This document shows positions 27,563 through 37,028 of a stretch of 57,136 nt of DNA, in pieces. The translations under genes and the position numbers were made by a program. Source of the DNA: Bacteroidota bacterium (lineage in GTDB: Bacteria; Bacteroidota; Bacteroidia; Chitinophagales; Chitinophagaceae). Within the stretch, counting starts at the first letter, position 1. Every line of letters starts with the position of its first letter. The notes beneath the pieces are model-generated. The model saw only the letters and a program-made list of their open reading frames with translations, made no database searches and had not been told where the DNA came from. Location of the stretch: contig CANHGW010000016.1 in the NCBI GenBank assembly GCA_947460175.1, positions 1 through 57,136 of the forward strand. The letters run 5' to 3'.

Positions 27563-28453
27563 ATGAAGAAACAACTATTAGCCTTGACACTATTGCTAGT
27601 TGCTACAGGATATACGAGCAACCTCAATGCTCAGACCAACAAAAATAAAAAAAGCAGATACTATCAAAACAGCGAAAACGATCCTGAATTTGATGTAAAA
27701 GGTTTTGAGACAGCTGCCGATAAAAATGAGGTTGAGAAAAAACCAGTTGAAAGTGAGTATGATGTAAAAGTTACACAAAACGAACGTGATGGTAAGTATA
27801 AAGGTGAAACACGCATTACAGAAGAATACAGAGAAGGAAATCGAGAAACACGTTCTCAACGTGAATCACGTGAAGCAAGAGAACGTCACTATGCAGAGGA
27901 GCAAGAACCACGAATGAATCGAAATAGATCAAAGAGCTATCCTACTTCGTATGGTACATATAGAGATTACAACGATAATCGTGCAAACTATGATAAATAT
28001 TATAGTGGTAATGTAGAAATTACTCGTCAATATACACCACCACCACCGCCACCTCCTCCTCCAGCTACACCAGCTCCTAAGCGAACTGCACGTAAAGAGA
28101 AAGAAATTAAAATGACGAACAACGAAAGTGAATATCAAACTACCGTTGTAAAAAAACGATATACTAATTTGGATGTATTGTGTGATGATTTAGATTTGGC
28201 GAAAGTTCAACGTCCTGTTTTTAAAGGAATATGTACTGAATGTAGTCACGATGTAGATTTAATCATCATCAACAAAAACTTAAGCAGTCTAGAAAAAAAT
28301 TACAGATTGAAACAATGTTATATGCAACGTGACAAGCGCTTGCGTGAAACATTGGATGATGATCAATACAAAAAATTCTTACGTATTAAAGATGCTGACG
28401 AATACTTGATTTTGACAAAAGATCCAGAATTAAAAGATGGTATACACAAATAG
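27563..28453 (+). CDS. Secreted proline-rich protein of unknown function
   Basis: 296 residues. A signal peptide (about 1-24, ending LNAQ) is followed by a charged, low-complexity region rich in Arg, Glu and Asn (residues 25-155), a tract of nine prolines near 159, a basic patch, and a more ordered C-terminal part (about 200-296) with two CxxC-like cysteines in ICTECSHD and a lone Cys in KQCYMQ. The tract would need EF-P for smooth translation and could span the peptidoglycan. No family recognised. Confidence 0.75.
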   Translation: MKKQLLALTLLLVATGYTSNLNAQTNKNKKSRYYQNSENDPEFDVKGFETAADKNEVEKKPVESEYDVKVTQNERDGKYKGETRITEEYREGNRETRSQRESREARERHYAEEQEPRMNRNRSKSYPTSYGTYRDYNDNRANYDKYYSGNVEITRQYTPPPPPPPPPATPAPKRTARKEKEIKMTNNESEYQTTVVKKRYTNLDVLCDDLDLAKVQRPVFKGICTECSHDVDLIIINKNLSSLEKNYRLKQCYMQRDKRLRETLDDDQYKKFLRIKDADEYLILTKDPELKDGIHK

Positions 28454-28478
28454 ATTCGAATAATCTCATTACAATATT

Positions 28479-28508
28479 AAAATCCGCTTTTATAGCGGAT
28501 TTTTTTTA
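28479..28508 (+). terminator. Terminator after the proline-rich protein gene
   Basis: AAAATCCGC pairs with GCGGATTTT around a 7-base loop, followed by a T-run, 25 bases past the stop. Confidence 0.9.
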
Positions 28509-28535
28509 TTTTTACCAACAAACAAAATAGTATAA

Positions 28536-31472
28536 ATGAAAAAAATAATTATTGCTTTAGTTATGTTGTTTCAAGTTGCAAGCATAACTGCACAAGATGG
28601 CAAATGGTCTAAAGCGAGTGCAAATGGATTCGAATATCGATTTGTACCTTCTGATCCAATGCAAAGCCGTTTTTATACCATGAAAAATGGATTGACTGTC
28701 ATATTAAGTGTCAATAAAGAAACGCCGCGTATACAAACGATTATTGCTACAAAAGCAGGTAGTAAAACGGATCCACACGATCATACAGGTTTGGCTCACT
28801 ATCTTGAACATATGTTATTTAAAGGAACTGATAAATATGGTTCACTCAATTGGGCGAAAGAAAAACCATTGTTGGATCAAATTGATGCCTTGTACGAAAA
28901 GTACAATTCTACCAAAGATGAAACTGCACGTAAAGGCATTTATCATCAAATAGATTCGGTTTCGGGTGAGGCTTCGAAATTTGCAATTGCCAATGAGTAT
29001 GATAAAATGATGAGTATGATAGGAGCGCAAGGTACTAATGCCTTTACTTCGTTTGAACAAACAGCCTATATCAATGATATTCCATCGAATCAAATTGATC
29101 GATGGTTGGCAGTAGAAGCTGAGCGTTTTCGCAATCCAATCTTACGTATTTTTCATACTGAATTGGAAGCTGTTTACGAAGAAAAAAATCGCAGTTTAGA
29201 TAGCGATGACGATAAAGTATTTGAATTGTTATTTGATAAATTGTTTCAAAAACATAATTATGGTCAACAGACCACTATAGGAACAATCGAGCACTTGAAG
29301 AATCCATCGTTAAAAGAAATACGCAATTATTTTTATAAAAATTATGTACCAAACAACATGTGCGTAATCATGTCTGGTGATTTTAATCCTGATGAATTGA
29401 TTGCTAAATTAGACAAGGCATTCGGTTATATGAAACCAAAACCTGTCGCACCTTATACATTCCAACCGGAAGCAGAAATTACAAAACCTATTGAAGCAAG
29501 TGTTTACGGACCTGATGCTGAATATGTAGATATCGCTTTTCGTTTTCCTGGCGCAAGTTCTAAAGAAGCTACGTTGCTCAATTTGATGAGTAGTGTGTTG
29601 TCCAACGGTAATGCAGGTTTGATTGATTTAAATTTGGTAAAAAAACAACAAGTCTTATCTGCAAGTGCTGGCGCATATACATTAAAAGATTATAGTGTAT
29701 TGTTTATGGAAGGTAAAGCTAAAGAAGGTCAAAAACTTGAAGAGGTGCGTGATTTGATGTTAGGTCAAATAGAGCTTTTGAAAACAGGTAAATTTGATGA
29801 TGAAATTTTGATTGCAATCATCAATAATTATAAAAAAACATTGATTCAACAACGTGAAAGCAATTCAGGAAGAGCATTCGGATTGTTAGAATCATTTACA
29901 TCTGAAGTGGATTGGCAACAAACAGTAGCGCAACTCGATGAGATGAGCAAATTGACTAAAAAAGATATTCAAGACTTTACTCAAAAATGGTTGAACCAAA
30001 ATTATGTTTGTATTTATAAACGTATAGGTAAGGATGAAAGTGTTGCAAAAGTAGATAAACCAGAAATTACACCTGTGAGTGTAAACCGTGAAGCACAAAG
30101 TGATTTTGTAAAAAAAGTAGCTACAATGCCAACTAATCCAATTGCACCTGTATTTCTAAATTTTGAAAAAGATATTCAAAAAACAACTGTAGATACACGT
30201 GGTAACCAATTGATGGCATTATCTGTGAAAAATAATACCAATGTATTGTTTTCTCAATACTACTATTTGAAAATGGGTAAACTGGACAATGTGTTGTATC
30301 CTATAGCAATGGATTATTTACAATACCTAGGCACTAGTAAATACAGTGCAGACGATATCAGTAAAAAATTCTATACATTGGCATGTGATTTTGGAGTGAG
30401 TGCGAGTGATGAAGAAAGCTATGTTTACCTCAGTGGATTGCAAGATAATTACAGCGAAGCAATGAATTTGTTTGAACATTTATTGGCTGATTGTCAACCA
30501 AACCAAGAGGCATTGACCAATATGATAGCAGGTATTAAAAAGAAACGCAGTGATTCCAAGTTGAATAAAAATATGATTCGCAGTGGCTTAAGATATTATG
30601 CACAATACGGACCTGTGAATCCTTTCAACAACGAATTGACTAACGAAGAATTAGACAATATCAAAGCAGATGATTTAGTGAAATTGTTACATGAACTGAC
30701 AACATACGATCATCAAGTATTGTATTATGGACCAATGGATGAAAAACAACTTTCTAGCGAAATCGTTAAAAACCATATCGTGCCAATGTCATTCAAGCTA
30801 GCTGAACCGCGTAAAAAGAAGTACACATTCACTGAGCAAACAAACAATGAAGTATTGTTTGCTGATTACGATATGGTGCAAGCCGAAATCCAATGGTTTA
30901 GAAATGGCACCCCTTACAATCCTGAAACTGTTCCGACGGTGAATATGTTCAATGAATATTTTGGTGGCAATATGAGTGGTATTGTTTTTCAAGAAATTAG
31001 AGAATCAAAAGCCTTGGCTTATTCGACCTATGCAGCGTTTGGCTCACCACAAAAGAAAGGAGATCCTTTTAGCATGAGTGCTTATGTGGGATGTCAAGCA
31101 GATAAAATGAAAGAGTCTATCGCAGCTATGCAAGAATTACTGACTGCATTGCCTAAATCTGAAAAACTATTTTCGCAATCGCAAGCGAGTATCAAAAATT
31201 CTATATCTACAACCCGTACCACTAAAACAGGTATTTTGTTTAGTTATTTAAGTGCGCAAAAAAGAGGATTGAGTTATGATATGAACGAAAAACTCTACAA
31301 ATATGTTGATAAGTTTTCATACGAATCAATTAATACATTTTTCAAACAAAATATTGCTGGCAAACCTTATACATTAACAGTTGTAGGTGGTGAAAGTAAA
31401 GTCAATTGGGATGAATTGAAGAAATTTGGTCCAGTTAAGATACTGACGTTGAAAGAAGTCTTCGGATATTAG
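28536..31472 (+). CDS. M16 family zinc metallopeptidase (insulinase/pitrilysin type)
   Basis: 978 residues with a signal peptide (MKKIIIALVMLFQVASITAQ). The inverted zinc motif HYLEHMLFKGT (HxxEH) is near residues 87-97 and the distal glutamate in ELEAVYEEKNRSLD near 210. Two M16 halves are present, the second inactive (about 520-978), as in single-chain pitrilysins. It is probably a periplasmic peptide-degrading enzyme. It has its own terminator; the upstream terminator separates it from the previous gene. Confidence 0.92.
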   Translation: MKKIIIALVMLFQVASITAQDGKWSKASANGFEYRFVPSDPMQSRFYTMKNGLTVILSVNKETPRIQTIIATKAGSKTDPHDHTGLAHYLEHMLFKGTDKYGSLNWAKEKPLLDQIDALYEKYNSTKDETARKGIYHQIDSVSGEASKFAIANEYDKMMSMIGAQGTNAFTSFEQTAYINDIPSNQIDRWLAVEAERFRNPILRIFHTELEAVYEEKNRSLDSDDDKVFELLFDKLFQKHNYGQQTTIGTIEHLKNPSLKEIRNYFYKNYVPNNMCVIMSGDFNPDELIAKLDKAFGYMKPKPVAPYTFQPEAEITKPIEASVYGPDAEYVDIAFRFPGASSKEATLLNLMSSVLSNGNAGLIDLNLVKKQQVLSASAGAYTLKDYSVLFMEGKAKEGQKLEEVRDLMLGQIELLKTGKFDDEILIAIINNYKKTLIQQRESNSGRAFGLLESFTSEVDWQQTVAQLDEMSKLTKKDIQDFTQKWLNQNYVCIYKRIGKDESVAKVDKPEITPVSVNREAQSDFVKKVATMPTNPIAPVFLNFEKDIQKTTVDTRGNQLMALSVKNNTNVLFSQYYYLKMGKLDNVLYPIAMDYLQYLGTSKYSADDISKKFYTLACDFGVSASDEESYVYLSGLQDNYSEAMNLFEHLLADCQPNQEALTNMIAGIKKKRSDSKLNKNMIRSGLRYYAQYGPVNPFNNELTNEELDNIKADDLVKLLHELTTYDHQVLYYGPMDEKQLSSEIVKNHIVPMSFKLAEPRKKKYTFTEQTNNEVLFADYDMVQAEIQWFRNGTPYNPETVPTVNMFNEYFGGNMSGIVFQEIRESKALAYSTYAAFGSPQKKGDPFSMSAYVGCQADKMKESIAAMQELLTALPKSEKLFSQSQASIKNSISTTRTTKTGILFSYLSAQKRGLSYDMNEKLYKYVDKFSYESINTFFKQNIAGKPYTLTVVGGESKVNWDELKKFGPVKILTLKEVFGY

Positions 31473-31496
31473 TAATTTATTTTACAATGTAATTTT

Positions 31497-31533
31497 AGAA
31501 TCTTGTGATTATTTCACAAGATTCTTTTTTTTT
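31497..31533 (+). terminator. Terminator after the M16 peptidase gene
   Basis: AGAATCTTGTGA pairs with TCACAAGATTCT around a 5-base loop, followed by nine T. Confidence 0.9.
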
Positions 31534-31581
31534 GTTAGCACTTTCAAATAAAACGTTTATCTTGTTTTTATTATTTATCTC

Positions 31582-32901
31582 ATGAAACAAGCACTTACAA
31601 GATTTGATTTTACAATGATTGTCATTAGTTTAGTTATTGGCATGGGTATTTTTCGTACCCCATCTTCAGTAGCTTCTGACGCCGGTAATCAACTTGTTTT
31701 TTTTGCAGCTTGGTTGTTTGCAGGATTAGTGAGTTTATGTGGTGCGCTTACATTTGCGGAAATAGGGAGTAGGTATCCATGCCATGGTGGGTTTTACAAC
31801 ATTATGTCTATTACCTATATTCCAGCGACTGCATTTTCCATCAACTGGGCTACTTTGATATCCAATGCAGGAAGTACAGCAGCTGTGGCATTAGCTGGCA
31901 GTGAATATTTGTTTTCAATAATGGTAGATGATACACAAACAATCAATAGTCTGCATAAAAAAATGTTTTGTATAGGTATTGTTCTCATCCTATTTGCAAT
32001 CAATTGGCTGGGCTTACGTATGAGTGCAACCATTCAAAATACATTGATGATCATGAAGATTGGAATGATACTTCTGATCATTGTATCGCCATTTTTTATT
32101 ACTATCAATCATCCGATATTGGACTCGGGCATTTCTTATAAATCTTTTTCATTATTGGCATTTTCCATGTGCTTTAAATCTGTTTTTTTTACCTATGGTG
32201 GATATCAGCAAACGGTGAATTTTGGTGCAGATATCAAAGATGGACATTCTCAGATTCCTAAATCTATACTCAGTGGCTTTGCAGTTATTTTACTATTGTA
32301 TTTGCTGATTAATATATCCTATGTCAGTACATTGGGATTTGAAAACCTTGCTCAGACTAAAACACCTGCTGCTCAAATTGTACAACATATGATGGGCGAA
32401 AAAGCGGGTATCGCATTTTCGTTGTTGATGTTTTTCTGTGTAATGGGTTATGTCAATGTAGGTATGCTGAGCAACCCGAGAGTTTTTTATGCCATGGCAT
32501 TGGAAAAGTTAATGCCAAAACGCTTTGGGGTAATGCATGAAAAGACACAGGTGCCACGTGCATCATTGGCACTTTTTACATCCATTATTATTGTCACACT
32601 TTTTTTGACTTCTGAATTTGATAAAATTGTCAATGTAATTATGTTCTTCGATTCATTGAGTTTTATTGCCCTCATAAGTTCAATTTTTTATTTGCGAAAA
32701 AATAATATATCGTTGCTGACAACTACACCATATAAAATGAAAGCGTATCCTTATCTACCTATCTTTTTTATTTTGAGTTACTTGGGTGTAACAGTTAGTG
32801 TTATCATCAATGATTTGATGGCTCCTTTGATTGGCAGTATAGTTTTTGGGGTGGGCTTTGGGATGTATTATTTTATTCAAAAAAGGAATACATCAAGTTA
32901 A
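31582..32901 (+). CDS. APC family amino acid permease
   Basis: 439 residues with about 12 membrane helices. SLVIGMGIFRTPSSVASDAG at helix 1 and the AGLVSLCGALTFAEIGSRYPCHGGFYNIM stretch of helix 2 to 3 are typical of the amino acid-polyamine-organocation superfamily. The substrate cannot be read from sequence. The convergent neighbour is a glutathionylspermidine-synthase-like ligase 10 bases away, but that alone does not indicate polyamine transport. Confidence 0.87.
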   Translation: MKQALTRFDFTMIVISLVIGMGIFRTPSSVASDAGNQLVFFAAWLFAGLVSLCGALTFAEIGSRYPCHGGFYNIMSITYIPATAFSINWATLISNAGSTAAVALAGSEYLFSIMVDDTQTINSLHKKMFCIGIVLILFAINWLGLRMSATIQNTLMIMKIGMILLIIVSPFFITINHPILDSGISYKSFSLLAFSMCFKSVFFTYGGYQQTVNFGADIKDGHSQIPKSILSGFAVILLLYLLINISYVSTLGFENLAQTKTPAAQIVQHMMGEKAGIAFSLLMFFCVMGYVNVGMLSNPRVFYAMALEKLMPKRFGVMHEKTQVPRASLALFTSIIIVTLFLTSEFDKIVNVIMFFDSLSFIALISSIFYLRKNNISLLTTTPYKMKAYPYLPIFFILSYLGVTVSVIINDLMAPLIGSIVFGVGFGMYYFIQKRNTSS

Positions 32902-32911
32902 ATTATATCAT

Positions 32912-34045
32912 TTAGTGTTCAATATAATGAGGTATGAAACGACTAGTATTGTCTGTGATTTTGGATTTTGATTCGCGTATACCAATGCCTGCAGCTTCTC
33001 CTCCAATAATCCATGATCCGATTAAAGCAACTTGTCCAAAGTCGTTTTCAAGATTCATGTATTCTTGATATACAAATCCTTCCTCACCATATTCACCCTG
33101 ACTTTCTTCGATTATTTTATGATCGTTTACAATGGTAATATTTGCACCTTCTCTACTCAATAATGGTTTTTTTACATAAGTATTCATCCCATTGGAGGTA
33201 TAACTTGTGTTAAGAAGGTATTCATGGTTTGGATATAATTGCCATAATACTTCAAGAATAGCTTTGTTAGATAAAATCATTTTCCAAGCAGGTTCTATCC
33301 AGCATATGTGGTTTTTATCTTTAATTATATTTTGTCCAAATTCTTCATGTACAAGCCATTCCCATGGATAGAGTTTGAATATATTTGATATGGGTGTATT
33401 TTCTATGTCGACAAATAGTTCATTATCTAAATCCCAACCTAACTCTTCAATGAAAATAAGTTTTGTATTTAAACCAGCTTGGATCGCGCAGTCTCTTAAG
33501 TATTCAGTATTTGTTAAGTCTTCAAGAGAATCTTTAACACAAGCAAAATGTAGCAAACCAGCATTCAAATAAGGTTTAAGATTTGACCAATACGCAATCA
33601 GTTTTTCATGTATTGAATTAAATTGATCTTTTTTAGCATCAAAATCTTGTAACCAAAACCACTGAATGATGCCTGCTTCGTAAAGTGAAGTTGGAGTATC
33701 GGCATTGAATTCGAGCAATTTGATTTTCCCATTGGCATAGCCTAAATCAAAACGTCCATAAATGCTTGGTACATCATTGTTCCAAGAGGATTCGATATAT
33801 GGAATTATATAATCAGGTATTGCAAATTGTCTGTACAGTTTTTTATCAATTACATATTGTACGGCTTCTAAACACATTTCCCAAAGTGTGTTCGTTGCCT
33901 TTTCAATAGCCTCAATTTCTTTTAGTTTAAAAATATAGGCTGCTGATTCATCCCAATAAGTACCTTCAGTACTATGAAAACCAAATCCTAATTCTTCTAC
34001 TTTTTGTTGCCACTGATTACGTGGTTTTAATTGTATTCTTATCAT
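32912..34045 (-). CDS. Glutathionylspermidine synthase family ligase (YgiC-like)
   Basis: 377 residues. The ATP-grasp-like ligase domain of the Gsp_synth family is seen in SIYGRFDLGYANGKIKLLEFNADTPTSLYEAG, ICWIEPAWKMILSNKAIL, VKKPLLSREGANI and the closing IGGEAAGIGIRESKSKITDN. It lacks the amidase domain of true glutathionylspermidine synthetase, as in E. coli YgiC and YjfC, which ligate an unknown substrate. It is the last gene of a three-gene operon with two lipoproteins, and starts 15 bases after the YgiB-like gene. Confidence 0.88.
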   Translation of the reverse strand: MIRIQLKPRNQWQQKVEELGFGFHSTEGTYWDESAAYIFKLKEIEAIEKATNTLWEMCLEAVQYVIDKKLYRQFAIPDYIIPYIESSWNNDVPSIYGRFDLGYANGKIKLLEFNADTPTSLYEAGIIQWFWLQDFDAKKDQFNSIHEKLIAYWSNLKPYLNAGLLHFACVKDSLEDLTNTEYLRDCAIQAGLNTKLIFIEELGWDLDNELFVDIENTPISNIFKLYPWEWLVHEEFGQNIIKDKNHICWIEPAWKMILSNKAILEVLWQLYPNHEYLLNTSYTSNGMNTYVKKPLLSREGANITIVNDHKIIEESQGEYGEEGFVYQEYMNLENDFGQVALIGSWIIGGEAAGIGIRESKSKITDNTSRFIPHYIEH

Positions 34046-34060
34046 AACTTGAACTAACTA

Positions 34061-34387
34061 TTATGAACCAGTTCTAAAACTACTACGACCAAATCCGCCA
34101 CGACTAATTCGACTTTTGTATCCATTGCTTCCAAAATTACTTTTTGGATGTATGGCATCGCTGTGATAGCCACCTCTTACATATTGTCCATTGTTCATCA
34201 TGCCAAATGAACGAAATGCAAAGTACCATAATAGTGGTGATGAATGAGTGCGTGTATATGGTGCAGTAGAATCACTTCGTAAATAAACTTTTTTGTCACC
34301 CTCGCTCCATTCTGTTTCTTTTTTACTACTACAAGAAGCTAATAATGCTGTGATTAATACTAACTGAATATGTTTACTTTTTTTCAA
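34061..34387 (-). CDS. YgiB-like small lipoprotein
   Basis: 108 residues. The start is a TTG at 34387, which opens a normal lipoprotein signal (KKSKHIQLVLITALLASC). The mature part is polar, with SSPLLWYFAFRSFGMMNNGQYVRGGYH in the middle and an ISRGGFGRSS tail. The SRGGFG-type tail and the position just before a ygiC-type gene recall E. coli YgiB (DUF1190), though this protein is half as long. Homology is a guess. Confidence 0.6.
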   Translation of the reverse strand: MKKSKHIQLVLITALLASCSSKKETEWSEGDKKVYLRSDSTAPYTRTHSSPLLWYFAFRSFGMMNNGQYVRGGYHSDAIHPKSNFGSNGYKSRISRGGFGRSSFRTGS

Positions 34388-34395
34388 TGTAATTT

Positions 34396-34716
34396 TTATT
34401 TGATAGTGATATAAATTTCATATTCTTTGGGAATAGTAACTTGCATAGTTTCATCTTGTTCGTTTACGGCTTCTTCTTTTTTAAGTCCAAGAGAAGCTAC
34501 TGTGTCGACATGAAGGATGCTTTTAGTGTTATTGCCGCCAATCCATACAATATGTTTAGTTGTAAGTATATCGTGCGTAGAATCAAGGTGTGTGACACTT
34601 ATCTCTGATTCGATAGCTCCATCTTTATTAATTGTTTGTGTTTTGTCTTCTGGAGTTTCGTTGCAAGCAATACTAAGTGATATTAGCAGAAAAGAAAGAA
34701 ATAGATTTAATTTCAT
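34396..34716 (-). CDS. Small lipoprotein of unknown function, 106 residues
   Basis: The signal peptide ends in SLSIAC. The mature part is acidic and threonine-rich (NETPEDKTQTINKDGA...) with a beta-like C-terminus. It heads the operon with the YgiB-like and YgiC-like genes, with 8 bases to the next start. No family recognised. Confidence 0.65.
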   Translation of the reverse strand: MKLNLFLSFLLISLSIACNETPEDKTQTINKDGAIESEISVTHLDSTHDILTTKHIVWIGGNNTKSILHVDTVASLGLKKEEAVNEQDETMQVTIPKEYEIYITIK

Positions 34717-34823
34717 GAAATTGAATTATAGAATTAAAATTAAGGAATTTTTATTTAATAAGTCTTTAAAAATAGTATTCTTATTAATTTGGCAAGAATC
34801 TAGAATTTAAACAATTTGCGTTT

Positions 34824-34831
34824 TATTTTTG
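34824..34831 (+). promoter_or_regulatory. -7 promoter box of the T9SS metallopeptidase gene
   Basis: TATTTTTG, 55 bases before the ATG at 34887, leaving a leader of about 50 bases. Confidence 0.45.
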
Positions 34832-34886
34832 TGTAGGAATGTTAAAAGACAACAATCTTAATTATTATAAATTTAAAACCAACATT

Positions 34887-36725
34887 ATGAAAAAAAATTA
34901 TTCGTTACCCATTTTTTTAATTTTATTTCAAATTTCACTTTCTGGATTTACACAATCCATTCAACTAGTCAAACGTGAATTAAGTATTGCAGAATTGCCA
35001 TCAAATAATCTGCATATCTATTCAAATGCGTTGAGAACAAAGTATGTTCAAATCGACTTTGCTGCTCTCAATCAAGTAAATGAATTTGAATTGTCATTAT
35101 TTAATCAAAAAAGCCTGTATTTTAAATTCAATAAACAGTTTATCTATACAATAGGAGCTGAAAGTTGGTATGGCAAAGAGATCAATGGAAGTGGAGATGT
35201 TATTTTTAGTTTTTATCAAGGCAATATGAATGGTATAATCGTTGATGATTTTAATCATAAATATATTTTACAACAAATCAATAAGTCAGATTTGTTTGCC
35301 TTGACTGAAGTTAATAATGAAAGTATGCAAGAGTCTCCTGTAAATCAAAACGATTTTGTAGAAGATATTCCATTGCCTAAGAAAAGTAGAGCAAATGCAG
35401 ATGTTTGTGCGTTGGCAACAGACTGTGGAACAGCTAGTACAATTGATTTGATGGTATTGGGAGCTGCAGCTGCAATCGTTAATGGAGGTGGTACTGTGGC
35501 TTCTTTTACAGCGAATGTTACTTCGGCTGTCACGGAAATGAATACTGCTTATTCAAATAGTGGTGGTATTAACCTTACATTTAATTTAATACATTGTGAT
35601 GCAACTTCATTTACTACCACAAGCAATATGTCTGCAGATTTATCTAATTTTAGTGCTGATGCTGGTGTGCAATCTTTGCGAAATACTCATCATGCCGATC
35701 TTGTAGGTTTATGGGCTGGTTCTGGCAATTATGCAGGTTTTTGTGGACTAGGTTACTTAAATACAAATCCAACAAATTATAGTGATAATGCGGCCTTTAC
35801 TATTACCGATTATGGTTGTGGTATGACGAATCTATCATTTGCACATGAATGTGGTCATAATATGGGACTTAGACATGATTATTATGTTGATGGCAGTACA
35901 ACACCGTGTTCACATCATCATGGCTATGTGAATCAGGCTGTTATACCTAGTGGATTGCCTACGACGGCTCGTTGGCGTACTATCATGGCATATAACAATC
36001 ATTGTAGTGATAATGGATTTAATTGTACACGATTAGCTCGATGGGCTAATCCTGCGACTAATTATTTAGGAAGCGCTACAGGTATTGCAATTGGATCAAC
36101 AGATCCTTCGAATGAAATCTATGGATTTGAACGAATGCGTTGTGTTGTTGCAGGATTTAGAGCGAATCCTTTGCCAGTTAATTTGCTTTCATTCAATGGA
36201 ATTGAAAATAATAATTCGATATTGCTAAAATGGAAAACAACTAATGAACTAAACAATAAAGGTTTTGATATTCAATTAAAACGTAATGATCAGTTGGAGT
36301 ATAATACAGTCGGTTTTGTTCCTGCAAAGGAGACTTCTGAGCTTATAAATAATTATGAGTATTCTTTATACAATTTGTTGCCTGGTCAATATACCATTCG
36401 ATTAAAACAACTAGATATTGATAATAAAAGTGCCTATAGTAAAAGTATTTTATTGGATATAGCTTCTGATAAATTCCAAACTCAATTATTTCCTAATCCA
36501 ATTCAGCATAATGGTAATATTACTATTTTCAATCCGAAAGCACAGCAAGTAACAATAATGATATATGATTGTATAGGGAAACAAATAATGACTATTTGTA
36601 ATGAAAATTTGAACCGAGGTGCTTTTGATTTTAAAATGTCAAGTGAGCAATTGCCAAATGGTTCTTATTATTGTGTGGTTCGTGCAGGAAATGATAAACA
36701 AGTTATTGCATTTAATATAAAGTAA
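34887..36725 (+). CDS. T9SS-exported reprolysin-like metallopeptidase
   Basis: 612 residues from the ATG at 34887; an ATG at 34839 would put 16 residues ahead of a clear signal peptide (KKNYSLPIFLILFQISLSGFTQ). The zinc site HECGHNMGLRHD (HExxHxxGxxHD, near residue 320) is of the metzincin M12 type, with a Met-turn candidate in IMAYNNHC. The C-terminus (from about 530) has LFPNPIQHNGNITIF and ends in a typical type A sorting domain. It is exported by T9SS as a secreted or cell-surface protease. It stands alone between two operons. Confidence 0.88.
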   Translation: MKKNYSLPIFLILFQISLSGFTQSIQLVKRELSIAELPSNNLHIYSNALRTKYVQIDFAALNQVNEFELSLFNQKSLYFKFNKQFIYTIGAESWYGKEINGSGDVIFSFYQGNMNGIIVDDFNHKYILQQINKSDLFALTEVNNESMQESPVNQNDFVEDIPLPKKSRANADVCALATDCGTASTIDLMVLGAAAAIVNGGGTVASFTANVTSAVTEMNTAYSNSGGINLTFNLIHCDATSFTTTSNMSADLSNFSADAGVQSLRNTHHADLVGLWAGSGNYAGFCGLGYLNTNPTNYSDNAAFTITDYGCGMTNLSFAHECGHNMGLRHDYYVDGSTTPCSHHHGYVNQAVIPSGLPTTARWRTIMAYNNHCSDNGFNCTRLARWANPATNYLGSATGIAIGSTDPSNEIYGFERMRCVVAGFRANPLPVNLLSFNGIENNNSILLKWKTTNELNNKGFDIQLKRNDQLEYNTVGFVPAKETSELINNYEYSLYNLLPGQYTIRLKQLDIDNKSAYSKSILLDIASDKFQTQLFPNPIQHNGNITIFNPKAQQVTIMIYDCIGKQIMTICNENLNRGAFDFKMSSEQLPNGSYYCVVRAGNDKQVIAFNIK

Positions 36726-36747
36726 ATATTAAATAGACCATCTTTTC

Positions 36748-37020
36748 TTATTGCAAGGTATTTCGATTTTTATTTTTATTAATTTTGTTATACAATAAAA
36801 TAATTAAAACAATCAGAATCCAATAAATGAATGTAAATGCCAATAAGTAAATAATGATAAACAAAAGTTCGAATAATAAAATTTGATTTGTGTAAAAACC
36901 TTCAGGGTTATTGTTTATGAGTTTATAATCATCTATTAAAAGATATAGGCTAAACCCAATGACAAAAATTATGCTTGTGTATAAATAGAATTTAAGTGCT
37001 TTTTTAATTAACTTTTTCAT
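36748..37020 (-). CDS. Small membrane protein, 90 residues
   Basis: The ATG at 37020 follows the methyltransferase stop by 8 bases; an earlier in-frame start would overlap that gene. Two hydrophobic helices (YLYTSIIFVIGFSLYLLI and LLFIIIYLLAFTFIYWILIVLIILLY) lie between lysine-rich ends. No family recognised. Confidence 0.6.
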   Translation of the reverse strand: MKKLIKKALKFYLYTSIIFVIGFSLYLLIDDYKLINNNPEGFYTNQILLFELLFIIIYLLAFTFIYWILIVLIILLYNKINKNKNRNTLQ

Positions 37021-37028
37021 TGAATTAA

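Noticed and set aside
31582-34045. APC permease and glutathionylspermidine-synthase-like gene as one polyamine system
   Set aside because: They are convergent, not in one operon, and the permease sequence shows no polyamine signature I can read.
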